Below are positions 1-6,645 of a stretch of DNA of 40,574 nucleotides, piece by piece; the stretch's first letter is position 1, and each line of letters starts with the position of its first letter. The notes beneath the pieces are model-generated. The model had not been told where the DNA came from. It saw only the letters and a program-made list of their open reading frames with translations, and did no database searches. Made by a program: the position numbers and the translations under genes. The DNA is taken from assembly GCA_945860725.1 (NCBI GenBank), contig CAMAQZ010000014.1:1-40574 (forward strand), read 5' to 3'. This DNA is from Klebsiella pneumoniae. GTDB taxonomy: Bacteria; Pseudomonadota; Gammaproteobacteria; Steroidobacterales; Steroidobacteraceae.

Positions 1-309
1 GAGGTGGACCTGAAATCGGTGGTGGCCTAGCGAATCTCCGCACAGCGCGATAGCACAGCAGCGGACCTGAACGCGATGCTGCGAGCGGGTCGTCGGCGCG
101 TGGATGCAACTTCGCTTCAAGATGCAACGACAAACCGAAGACCGCGAACGGACTGCCGCGCGGTACCGCAGATCGCATCCCTCAGTCATCCGGGCCCACA
201 CGGTGGCACGCAAGTGGCACGCAACCCCTGGTAAGTCTTTGATCCACCGTGGTCAGCAGTGCCACTTACTGCTCATCTAAATCCATGATTTGCTTGCATT
301 TCTCGCATA
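1..309. other. Non-coding left edge beside the tRNA fragment
   Basis: No convincing gene is seen here. The first 30 bases read in frame 1 as nine codons with G or C in almost every third position and then TAG at 28-30, so they could be the last codons of a gene that starts outside the window; this is too short to support a call. The remainder holds a tandem repeat (203-224), an inverted copy of part of it (259-266), and an AT-richer stretch at about 275-310 just before the tRNA fragment. This layout resembles the flank of an integrative element's attachment site. No integrase gene is inside the window. Confidence 0.4.
203..224 (+). repeat. Tandem 11-bp repeat GTGGCACGCAA x2
   Basis: GTGGCACGCAA occurs at 203-213 and again, directly abutting, at 214-224. 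The segment AGTGGCAC (213-220) reappears inverted as GTGCCACT at 259-266. Short repeated and inverted motifs about 100 bp from an att core are what integrase arm-binding sites look like, but no protein in the window can be assigned to them, so the role is inferred. Confidence 0.5.
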
Positions 310-355
310 TTCGGGACGTTAGGAGTCGGAGGTTCAAATCCTCTCATCCCGACCA
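310..355 (+). tRNA. 3' fragment of tRNA-Pro (anticodon CGG), candidate att core
   Basis: The sequence runs from the anticodon loop TTCGGGA (310-316, anticodon CGG at 312-314) through the 3' anticodon strand, variable loop, a T-arm (GGAGG, TTCAAAT, CCTCT) and the acceptor 3' strand to discriminator A352 and encoded CCA (353-355). It follows the 3' half of the bacterial tRNA-Pro(CGG) family closely. The 5' half is missing: the bases before the loop do not pair with the 3' anticodon strand CGTTA, and no D-arm is present. A tRNA 3' half cut at the anticodon loop is the classic remnant left by tyrosine-recombinase integration, so this is probably one end of an integrated element whose body lies to the left, or the scar of one. 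Confidence 0.75.
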
Positions 356-378
356 TTCCCCCAAGTCACCCCGGCAAC

Positions 379-723
379 GTGATCATCAAACCGAAGCATC
401 ACTACCGTGTCGCTGCCTTGCTGGCCATCGGCGCAGCGATGCTCATGGTCGTCGCCAACGGCGCCGTCGGCATCATCGGCAGCGAGGAAAACCCGGTCAA
501 CCGGCTGTTCTCGGGTGTGGTCCTCATCGGCATCGTCGGCGCGCTGCTCGTGCAGTTCCGCGCACGCGGCATGGCCTGGGTGATGTACGCGACGACTGCG
601 GCCTTGCTGCTCGTCGCGGCATACCTCGCGATCACCGGGCAAGGGCTGATCCCGGTGGTGGGCCTCGTGTTTGGCGGCGCATGGATCGTCGCCGGCCGGC
701 TGTTCGCGCGGGCCGCAACTTAA
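379..723 (+). CDS. Small four-helix membrane protein, function unknown
   Basis: A 114-residue protein with about four hydrophobic helices (roughly residues 10-30, 44-62, 68-87 and 91-108), a short basic N terminus (IIKPKHHYR) and almost no soluble domain. I do not recognise the family. The start is GTG at 379, just 23 bp after the tRNA fragment, without a clear ribosome binding site; an internal ATG at 439 is an alternative but would remove part of helix 1. Its stop overlaps the stop of the convergent methyltransferase gene by 4 bp. Third-position GC bias and continuous hydrophobicity support coding. Confidence 0.6.
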   Translation: MIIKPKHHYRVAALLAIGAAMLMVVANGAVGIIGSEENPVNRLFSGVVLIGIVGALLVQFRARGMAWVMYATTAALLLVAAYLAITGQGLIPVVGLVFGGAWIVAGRLFARAAT

Positions 724-1949
724 GCCAACACACCCCGCTCGCGCAACCGCGGCAGCGTCACTTCCATCAGTTCCTGCGCCTCGACCCGCAATCGCGCACG
801 CACCAGCGCGGTCTCGACGATCACCCGACCTTCATGCACCAGATGCTGCCCGAGACGCGCCAGCATGACCTCGGCGTCCCGAGCGACCGAGGCCGCATCC
901 ACCGCACCGTTCCGCCAGGCCGCCAGCATCAGCATGGCCGCGCAGCCAACCTCCACGCCGCCGCCGGTCTGCGGGTCGGCGAGCCACGCCATGCCCGGAC
1001 TGCGCGATGCCAGCGCGAGCAGACGGTCGTTCAATGTTTGAATATCGCGCACCTGGCCATCGCGCCGGCGACGAGATGCGGCTGATGCCCTATCGGCCGT
1101 CAGCATGCAGGCGCTCGGTGGAACACCGTCTTTGACGAAGTACTCGCGCCGGAACCGTACGCCTGACCCCGGTTGCGCTTCGTCTGCCTGCGCAGCGAAC
1201 GCCAGGCCCGCGGACCGCATCGTCGCGGCGACCTCTTCAGGATGCATCGGCGCCCAATCGCGGTTGAAGAGCTCGTGCGCGAGGTAGGCGACGCCTTTGT
1301 GGCGGATCGCCCGCAGTTCCGCCTCGATGCCCGGGCAGGTCTCAAGCAGGACCGGATCGCGTAGCACACGCATCTGCGCATCGTGCAACGCGGCCTCGAT
1401 GCGATCGGCGCGCGGCAGGTCCGCTGGCAGCGCGGCGGCGTAGGCCACCATCATCTCGCGCAGCGGCAGCATCGGCGCCCAACCGGGCAGCGCGTTGTAC
1501 GACACATAGACCACCCCACCCGGCCGCAGCCTGCACGCGACGAGTTCAAGGATGCGATCGCGGTTCGCCGCCGACACCCAACTCCAGACGCCGTGAAGAC
1601 CAATGAAGTCGAACTGCGGCAGGTCATCGCGCGCACAGAACACCGCGAAGGCCTGCTCGGCCGCGTCCAGCCGCGCCTCGGTGCCCGCCACGAGCGCCCG
1701 CACATGCGCCGCATGCGCTGGGCTCAGATCGGTACCCCACCACGCCGCTCCGCCCGCGACCGCATGGATGGCGAGGCTCACCCCCTGCCCAAAGCCAAGT
1801 TCACAGGCTGCGGCGACTTCGGGCGGCTCGACTCCGGCGCGGCGCAACACGGCCTGCATGCGCGCTGGATCGAGTTCCGGGTGGTAGCCGAAGGTGTAGA
1901 GGATGTCCTCCACATATCCATCAGCCTCGTTTACGCTCCGTCGCTCCAC
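720..1949 (-). CDS. SAM-dependent methyltransferase with methyltransferase regulatory domain
   Basis: A 409-residue protein. Residues 45-150 are a class I methyltransferase fold with motif I ACELGFGQG (48-56), an acidic strand end (GTDLSPAH) and a DFIGLHGVWSW segment. It is followed by the region typical of proteins with a methyltransferase regulatory domain (VSYNALPGWAPMLPLREMM and beyond), then an Arg/Ala-rich C-terminal helical part. Such proteins methylate unknown, possibly surface-glycan or protein, substrates. The open frame runs upstream to 2537, but that extension lies antisense to the DUF2147 gene. GTG at 1949 is preferred because homology begins there (GYVEDILYTFGYHPELDP) and a TACCAT hexamer sits 6 bp upstream. 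It converges on the small membrane protein gene. Confidence 0.8.
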   Translation of the reverse strand: MERRSVNEADGYVEDILYTFGYHPELDPARMQAVLRRAGVEPPEVAAACELGFGQGVSLAIHAVAGGAAWWGTDLSPAHAAHVRALVAGTEARLDAAEQAFAVFCARDDLPQFDFIGLHGVWSWVSAANRDRILELVACRLRPGGVVYVSYNALPGWAPMLPLREMMVAYAAALPADLPRADRIEAALHDAQMRVLRDPVLLETCPGIEAELRAIRHKGVAYLAHELFNRDWAPMHPEEVAATMRSAGLAFAAQADEAQPGSGVRFRREYFVKDGVPPSACMLTADRASAASRRRRDGQVRDIQTLNDRLLALASRSPGMAWLADPQTGGGVEVGCAAMLMLAAWRNGAVDAASVARDAEVMLARLGQHLVHEGRVIVETALVRARLRVEAQELMEVTLPRLRERGVLA

Positions 1950-1955
1950 GACGGC

Positions 1956-1961
1956 ATGGTA
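1956..1961 (-). promoter_or_regulatory. -10-like TACCAT, 6 bp before the methyltransferase start
   Basis: TACCAT on the minus strand, then six bases, then GTG at 1949. It fits the TANNNT / 6-9 bp arrangement seen at nine other genes in the window and implies a leaderless transcript. No -35 box is recognisable. Confidence 0.35.
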
Positions 1962-2030
1962 TCCCCCGGAGGATGTTTTGCGGCATCCTTGGAGCTGCGG
2001 CGTCTGTCGCCTGCCGTGACGGAGTGAGCG

Positions 2031-2456
2031 ATGAAGTCTGCGTGGATGATCTGCCTGTCCCTCGCCACCCTTGCGCAAGGCCTGGCCTCGCCGGTCGGTC
2101 TTTGGCGCACCATCAACCCAGAGACCCAATCGGTCGAATCTCTGGTACGCATCGTCGAGACGCCGGCCGGACTCTCCGGGCGTATCGAGCGCGTGCTCGA
2201 TCCCGCCAAGGCGACCGCGCGCTGCGCCGCCTGTGGCGGCCCACGCAAGGACCAACCGGTGCAGGGCATGGCGATCATCGAAGGGGTACGCCGCAGCGCA
2301 TCGGGCGCGCATTGGGACGGCGGCAGCATCCTCGACCCCAAGAACGGCAAGACCTATAAAGTGCGACTGACACCGCTCGACGGCGGTAAGCGCCTGGCGG
2401 TGCGGGGCATGCTGGGCCCGTTCCACCGCGATCAATTCTGGGAACGGGCCGAGTGA
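2031..2456 (+). CDS. Secreted DUF2147-family protein
   Basis: A 141-residue protein with a signal peptide (MKSAWMICLSLATLAQGLAS) and a mature part that begins PVGLWRTINPETQ. It has the usual DUF2147 features: an opening GxW motif, a middle CAACGG pair of cysteines, and the ILDPKNGKTYKVRLTPLDGG segment followed by RGMLGPFHRDQFWER. These are small periplasmic or secreted beta-rich proteins of unsettled function. The divergent methyltransferase gene lies upstream and the MFS gene starts 28 bp downstream on the same strand, so the two may be co-transcribed. Confidence 0.85.
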   Translation: MKSAWMICLSLATLAQGLASPVGLWRTINPETQSVESLVRIVETPAGLSGRIERVLDPAKATARCAACGGPRKDQPVQGMAIIEGVRRSASGAHWDGGSILDPKNGKTYKVRLTPLDGGKRLAVRGMLGPFHRDQFWERAE

Positions 2457-2484
2457 CCCGTAGCCCCGGCGGATCTTCCCGCTC

Positions 2485-3984
2485 ATGAGCGTCGCAACGA
2501 CGGACGACGAAGCCCTCCACGGCCGCAACATCGGCACCGCCGGCTATCGGCGTTATGTGGTGCTTTCGCTGCTGGCGGTCTACACGCTCAACTTCATCGA
2601 CCGCCAACTGCTCGGGGTGATGGCGCAGCCGATCATCGCGCAGTTCAACCTCACGGACACGCAGTACGGCTTCCTGAACGGCCCGCCCTTTGCGCTCTTT
2701 TATGCCTTGATGGGCATCCCGCTCGCGATGGCCGCGGATCGCTGGAACCGCATCCGCCTGCTCGCGCTCTGCATCGCGATATGGTCGGTGATGACCGCGC
2801 TTTGCGGCCTCGCCACCGGCTTCATGTTCCTTTTGATCGCGCGCATCGGCGTCGCGATCGGCGAGGCCGGCTGTACGCCGCCCGCCAATTCCATCATCGG
2901 CGACTTCTTCCGGCCGCGGGACCGCGGACGCGCGATCGGTACCTACACGATGGGCGTCCCCATCGGCGGCGCACTGGCAAGCTTCATCGGTGGCCCCGTC
3001 GCGCAACTCTCCGACCAACGCGTGATCGAACTGCTCGGGATCTTCGGACTCGCAGGCCTTCCCGAGGCGTTGCAGTGGGGCGCGGGCTTCGGTTGGCGCT
3101 TCGTCTTCCTCGCGCTGGGCATCCCCGGGGTGTTGGTGGCGTTGGTCGTGCTGCTGACCTTGCGTGAGCCGCCACGCGGCGCCAGCGACCCGCCCGGCGC
3201 TGCGCAGCAGGACAAGGCAGGTTTCGGCGAGACGCTCCGGCTGCTGCGGGGCAAGCCCAGTTTCTGGGTAATGTGCGCGGGGGCGGCGTTGACGGCGCTG
3301 GTCGGCTTCGGTCATTTCGCCTTCCAAGCGCCGATGATGCAGCGCCTGCACGGCATGCCGCCCGGGGAGTTCGCGCTGCGATTCGGCGGCCCGATCGCCC
3401 TCGCCGGCGCCTGCGGCACTTGGCTCGGCGGCTACTTCAGCGACCGTCTCGCCCGACGCTCGGCGGGTGCGCTCGCGTGGCTCCCCGCTGCCGCCCTGGT
3501 CGTCGCCACCCCGCTCTACCTCGCCGCGTTCCACACACCGGGCGACCGGCACGGACTCGCCTTCCTGCTCTGGCTGGTGGCGGCGGTGGTGCATTACTCC
3601 TACGCAAGCGCCCAGTTCACGATCAGCCAATCGCTCGTGCCCTCGCGCTCGCGGGCCTCGACCATCGCGATCGTGCTGCTCTGCATCGCCCTGGTCGGCA
3701 ACGGCCTCGGCCCGCAGCTGGTCGGGCTGCTGAGCGACGAATTCATGGCACAGGCGCTGCGGGACTCGGGTTTCGGCGACGCACTCGACACCACCACCTG
3801 CCGCACGCGGAACCTCGCCGCACTGGCGCCGGCACTACAGGATGTCTGCACCCGGGCCTACGGACTCGGACTGCAGCGTGCAATGACGGCGACAACGCTG
3901 ATATTTCTGCCGGCTGCCGCCTGCTATTGGCTGGCCTCGCGCTGGTTGCCGCGCGACCTTGCAACCGCTCAGTCGAAGGACTGA
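2485..3984 (+). CDS. MFS transporter, spinster-like
   Basis: A 499-residue inner-membrane transporter with about 12 helices. The N terminus LNFIDRQLLGVMAQPI and the loop between helices 2 and 3 (GIPLAMAADRWNR, MFS motif A) are typical of the spinster-like group found beside catabolic genes, as is GEAGCTPPANSIIGDFF in helix 4-5. A central cytosolic loop (REPPRGASDPPGAAQQDK) separates the two six-helix halves. A late periplasmic loop carries two cysteines (TTCRTRN and DVCTRAY). The substrate cannot be read from sequence. The gene follows DUF2147 by 28 bp. Its last 16 bases overlap the remnant pseudogene on the other strand. Confidence 0.85.
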   Translation: MSVATTDDEALHGRNIGTAGYRRYVVLSLLAVYTLNFIDRQLLGVMAQPIIAQFNLTDTQYGFLNGPPFALFYALMGIPLAMAADRWNRIRLLALCIAIWSVMTALCGLATGFMFLLIARIGVAIGEAGCTPPANSIIGDFFRPRDRGRAIGTYTMGVPIGGALASFIGGPVAQLSDQRVIELLGIFGLAGLPEALQWGAGFGWRFVFLALGIPGVLVALVVLLTLREPPRGASDPPGAAQQDKAGFGETLRLLRGKPSFWVMCAGAALTALVGFGHFAFQAPMMQRLHGMPPGEFALRFGGPIALAGACGTWLGGYFSDRLARRSAGALAWLPAAALVVATPLYLAAFHTPGDRHGLAFLLWLVAAVVHYSYASAQFTISQSLVPSRSRASTIAIVLLCIALVGNGLGPQLVGLLSDEFMAQALRDSGFGDALDTTTCRTRNLAALAPALQDVCTRAYGLGLQRAMTATTLIFLPAAACYWLASRWLPRDLATAQSKD

Positions 3985-4199
3985 CGCAGCGCCATCAACA
4001 CCTGGTCCTCGCCGTCGATGCGGATCAGGCCTCGACGGGGGAATTCGAGATCGAGGATCACATAGATCGCGAGCGGCGGATGGCTGCGAGTCGAGGTGTT
4101 GCGCGTGGTCACGATGTCGAACATGGCGTTGCGCGAAGCCAGCAGCACTTGGGCTACACCGGGCGAGGCCTCGGGCTTGCGTACCCCTGCCACGGCCTT
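3969..4199 (-). pseudogene. Remnant of a bestrophin-like (DUF4239-type) membrane protein with an internal deletion
   Basis: Read on the minus strand, the frame gives AVAGVRKPEASPGVAQVLLA, then a segment with MFDIVTTRNTSTRSHPP, then at once LAIYVILDLEFPRRGLIRID and the end QVLMALRQSFD. From family knowledge the first part matches the region before the last two membrane helices, and the last part matches the conserved C terminus (YVILDxEFPRxGLIRxD). The roughly 40-50 residues normally between them, which form membrane helices, are absent although the frame is kept. Upstream of about 4199 the similarity stops and there is no N-terminal half. I read this as a decayed gene and not a functional small protein. 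Confidence 0.6.
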
Positions 4200-4308
4200 G
4201 GATGGCCTCTTTACGATGATCGCAGAGGAAGAGCGCGCCATCCGTAAAGACCCGCTCGGCCAGGCGAGCAAGTTGCTGCAGAACGTGTTCGAGGCGCTGA
4301 AGAACTAG
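4190..4308 (+). pseudogene. C-terminal gene fragment of unknown family
   Basis: The plus frame ending at TAG 4306-4308 encodes a helix-forming tail, MIAEEERAIRKDPLG then QASKLLQNVFEALKN, with strong third-position GC bias, so it was once coding. The upstream part of the same frame (from 4096) runs antisense to the bestrophin-like remnant and looks non-coding, so the fragment probably begins near 4190, exactly where the other remnant ends. It might be a short intact gene starting at ATG 4216 (30 codons) but no ribosome binding site is evident. The family is not recognised. Confidence 0.35.
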
Positions 4309-4373
4309 CCTCAGCGCAGGCGATGTGTACCGCGCGTAACCGGTTCGTCATGCACCACCGTGGGCGTCGGCGC

Positions 4374-4379
4374 TAGAAT
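4374..4379 (+). promoter_or_regulatory. -10-like TAGAAT, 6 bp before phoD
   Basis: TAGAAT, then CTCTGC, then the ATG at 4386. There is no Shine-Dalgarno sequence. The same GCTAGAAT-N6-ATG layout recurs in front of aguA. It suggests a leaderless phoD mRNA. A -35 box is not obvious. Confidence 0.45.
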
Positions 4380-4385
4380 CTCTGC

Positions 4386-5948
4386 ATGACCTCCCGTCGC
4401 AGATTCCTCGGCGCCGCACTCGCCGGCGCAGGCTGGGTGCTCGCCGCACCCGAGCCCGCCGTCGCCGCACGGCGCGCCCGCTTCGATCGTGACCCCTTCA
4501 CGCTCGGCGTGGCGTCCGGCTATCCACGAGCGGACGGCATGGTGCTCTGGACACGCCTCGCACCCGAGCCCTACACCACCGATGGCGGCGCCGGCTGGGC
4601 AGATCTCGCCCTCCACTACGAGATCGCCGAGGATCCGTCATTCCGGCGGCGCGTCCGCTCCGGAACGGTCACGGCGCCCGCCGCCGACGGCCACAGCGTC
4701 CACCTCGAGATCACAGGGCTGCGTCCTGGACGCGAGTATTTCTACCGTTTCCGCGCCGGTGAAGCCACAAGCCCCATCGGGCGTTCCTGGACGGCGCCAG
4801 AGTCCGGCTCTGCGGCGGCGGCGATGGCCAAGCTTCGGGTCGGCCTCGCCAGTTGCCAGAGTTACGAACAAGGTCACTACCACGCGTGGCGGGACATGGT
4901 CGCGCGCGGTGTCGACCTCGTCCTGCACCTCGGCGATTACATCTACGAAAGCGGCTCTGGAGACCCAGTGCGTCGGCACGATCCGGGCGAATGTGTCTCA
5001 CTCGAGGACTACCGGCGCCGCTACGCTTGGTACCGCAGCGATGCGTGGTTGCGCGCCGCCCATGCGGCCTGCCCTTGGCTCGTCACCTGGGACGACCATG
5101 AGGTCGACAACGACTACGCGGGGCTGCAGTCGGAGCACCCCGCAGAACAAGCGGCGTTCGCCGCGCGGCGTGCCGCAGCCTACCAAGCCTACTGGGAGCA
5201 CATGCCGATGCCTCGCGCGATGCGGCCGATCGGTGGCGCGATGTCGTTGTTCGGCACGACCCAGATCGGCGACCTGTTCGCCTTCCATATGCTCGATACC
5301 CGCCAATACCGATCCCCGCAGGTCTGCTCGAAACCGCCGCGGGTCGGTGGCTCCAGAGTGTTCGTCGATGAATGTCCCACTTGGGAAGACCCCGGGCGTT
5401 CGATGCTGGGCGGGCCACAGGAGCGCTGGATCGACGGGCAGTTACGCGGATCCAAGGCGCGCTGGAACCTGCTGGGCCAAGGCGTCGTGTTCTCCTTGGT
5501 CGATGAGGACCCCAGCCCGCGCACGCAGCACTGGAACGACAGTTGGGCGGGCTACTCGCCTGCGCGGCAACGGCTGCTCGGATCGGTCGCCACCAGCGGT
5601 GTCGCCAATCCGCTGATCTTAGGCGGCGACATACACGCTTTCATCGCCGGCGACCAAAGATTGAGAGCCGGCGACTCGGCCTCACCGATCGTCATGAGCG
5701 AACTCGTCACCACCTCGATCAGCTCCGGCCCACCGCCGAAGCGCGTGATACAGGCCTATCAGCGCGACGGGAATGATGTGCTGTTCGCCGATGGCGATCG
5801 CCGCGGATATCTTTGGATGGAGATCGGCCCGCAGCGCCTGGAAGCGCGCCTGCAGGGCTACGATTCGGTGCGCGAGGAGACGGGCGCCGAGGAGCGGACC
5901 TTGTTCACCTGTGCCCTCGAGGACGGTCGCCGCGGTCTGCAACGCTGA
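4386..5948 (+). CDS. phoD: PhoD-type alkaline phosphatase/phosphodiesterase
   Basis: A 520-residue exported phosphatase of the PhoD family, which hydrolyses phosphomonoesters and diesters outside the inner membrane using Fe and Ca. The N terminus MTSRRRFLGAALAGAG is a twin-arginine signal, expected because PhoD is exported folded. It is followed by the PhoD N-terminal Ig-like domain (FTLGVASGYPRADGMVLWTR, 38-57) and the metallophosphatase core: CQSYEQG (157-163), HLGDYIYE (181-188), WDDHEVDNDY (235-244) and GGDIHAF near 410. All the expected metal-binding motifs are present and the length is normal. It stands alone, with its own promoter-like element and a terminator downstream. Confidence 0.92.
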   Translation: MTSRRRFLGAALAGAGWVLAAPEPAVAARRARFDRDPFTLGVASGYPRADGMVLWTRLAPEPYTTDGGAGWADLALHYEIAEDPSFRRRVRSGTVTAPAADGHSVHLEITGLRPGREYFYRFRAGEATSPIGRSWTAPESGSAAAAMAKLRVGLASCQSYEQGHYHAWRDMVARGVDLVLHLGDYIYESGSGDPVRRHDPGECVSLEDYRRRYAWYRSDAWLRAAHAACPWLVTWDDHEVDNDYAGLQSEHPAEQAAFAARRAAAYQAYWEHMPMPRAMRPIGGAMSLFGTTQIGDLFAFHMLDTRQYRSPQVCSKPPRVGGSRVFVDECPTWEDPGRSMLGGPQERWIDGQLRGSKARWNLLGQGVVFSLVDEDPSPRTQHWNDSWAGYSPARQRLLGSVATSGVANPLILGGDIHAFIAGDQRLRAGDSASPIVMSELVTTSISSGPPPKRVIQAYQRDGNDVLFADGDRRGYLWMEIGPQRLEARLQGYDSVREETGAEERTLFTCALEDGRRGLQR

Positions 5949-5970
5949 TCGAGAGTGGCGGTCGGTCTTC

Positions 5971-6000
5971 GATCGACCCAAAAGAGATCGACCCAAAAGA
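5971..6000 (+). repeat. Tandem 15-bp repeat GATCGACCCAAAAGA x2
   Basis: Two exact, adjacent copies at 5971-5985 and 5986-6000, lying between the phoD stop and the terminator stem at 6001. The copy may come from local slippage. No function is evident. Confidence 0.7.
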
Positions 6001-6028
6001 AAAAGGCCTGCGTCTCCGCAGGCCTTTT
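6001..6028. terminator. Bidirectional rho-independent terminator between phoD and the RRM gene
   Basis: A perfect 12-bp stem, AAAAGGCCTGCG (6001-6012) with CGCAGGCCTTTT (6017-6028), and a 4-base loop TCTC. Each arm ends in four A or T, so it can serve both convergent genes: phoD on the plus strand and the RRM gene, whose stop is at 6071, on the minus strand. Confidence 0.88.
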
Positions 6029-6070
6029 CCATGATCAGCGACCCTTGCGGGTTGTGATCGGCAGGGCCGC

Positions 6071-6448
6071 TTACCAGCGACCGCCACCGCCACCGCCGCC
6101 GCCGCCGCTGCCGCCGCGGTATCCACCGCCGCCGCCGCCGCCGCCACCGCCGCTACCGCCGCGGTATCCACCGCCGCCGCCGCCGCCACCACCGCCCGAG
6201 GGACGCGGACGATCCTGCGCCTCATTGACGCGCAGCGGACGACCGCCCATCGAGTAGCCGTTCAAGGCCTGGATCGCGCGCGCGGCGTCTTCCTGACCCA
6301 TCTCGACGAAGCCGAAGCCACGCGGACGACCGGTATCACGGTCGACCGGCAACGACACCGAAGTCACTTCGCCGTGCTGTGCGAACAGCGTACGGACCGA
6401 AGCCTCATCTGCCGTGAACGGCAGGTTACCAACATAGATTTTCGCCAT
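6071..6448 (-). CDS. Glycine-rich RNA-binding protein (single RRM)
   Basis: A 125-residue protein with one RNA-recognition motif at residues 1-78: RNP2 IYVGNL (4-9) and RNP1 RGFGFVEM (43-50). This resembles the small bacterial Rbp proteins, which bind RNA and are often cold-inducible. Residues 85-125 are almost pure glycine: runs of ten, ten and nine Gly separated by YRGGS and ending RW. The frame continues upstream to 6532, but ATG at 6448 is chosen because the RRM begins there. The upstream region holds an AT-rich stretch (about 6465-6482), so the leader may be 30 bases or more. The low-complexity tail should favour self-association or RNA condensates; that is inference. Confidence 0.9.
   Translation of the reverse strand: MAKIYVGNLPFTADEASVRTLFAQHGEVTSVSLPVDRDTGRPRGFGFVEMGQEDAARAIQALNGYSMGGRPLRVNEAQDRPRPSGGGGGGGGGGYRGGSGGGGGGGGGGYRGGSGGGGGGGGGRW
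6074..6196 (-). repeat. Low-complexity glycine-codon repeat in the RRM gene
   Basis: A near-continuous run of GGN codons encoding the glycine tail. Two 45-bp units (YRGGS followed by ten Gly, then YRGGS followed by nine Gly) are almost identical. Triplet repetition means slippage would change tail length without breaking the frame. Confidence 0.75.
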
Positions 6449-6630
6449 CTCTGGAAACACTCTCACAAAAATAAAACATACACCGACCACCGATCTCGCC
6501 GAAGCCTTGCGACAACGACGGCCTGAGGCCACCTAATCGATGTCGATTCGGGGATGCAGACCTGCGCTCGAGCGCCCAGAGATGCAGTCAAAAAGAGCAA
6601 CGATCTCACGAAGCATAACACAGCCTCCGG

Positions 6631-6636
6631 TATAGT
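6631..6636 (+). promoter_or_regulatory. -10-like TATAGT, 9 bp before the YeiH-family gene
   Basis: TATAGT, nine bases, then ATG at 6646. There is no Shine-Dalgarno sequence. It predicts a leader of only a few bases. Confidence 0.45.
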
Positions 6637-6645
6637 GCGCGGGTC

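Noticed and set aside
122-281. A 52-residue plus-strand frame ending just before the tRNA fragment
   Set aside because: The composition is Arg/His-rich without any recognisable motif, there is no ribosome binding site, and it crosses the repeat region.
1950-2537. The N-terminal extension of the methyltransferase frame to 2537
   Set aside because: It lies antisense to the DUF2147 gene and reads as low-complexity Arg-rich sequence. The homology and a -10-like element place the start at GTG 1949.
2275-3630. A 451-codon minus-strand frame opposite the MFS gene
   Set aside because: It is rich in Arg, Glu and Gln with no domain, while the plus strand encodes a standard 12-helix transporter.
4096-4308. 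A 70-residue plus-strand gene covering the whole stretch
   Set aside because: Its first 30 codons are antisense to recognisable bestrophin-like sequence; only the last part looks coding, so it is listed as a fragment.
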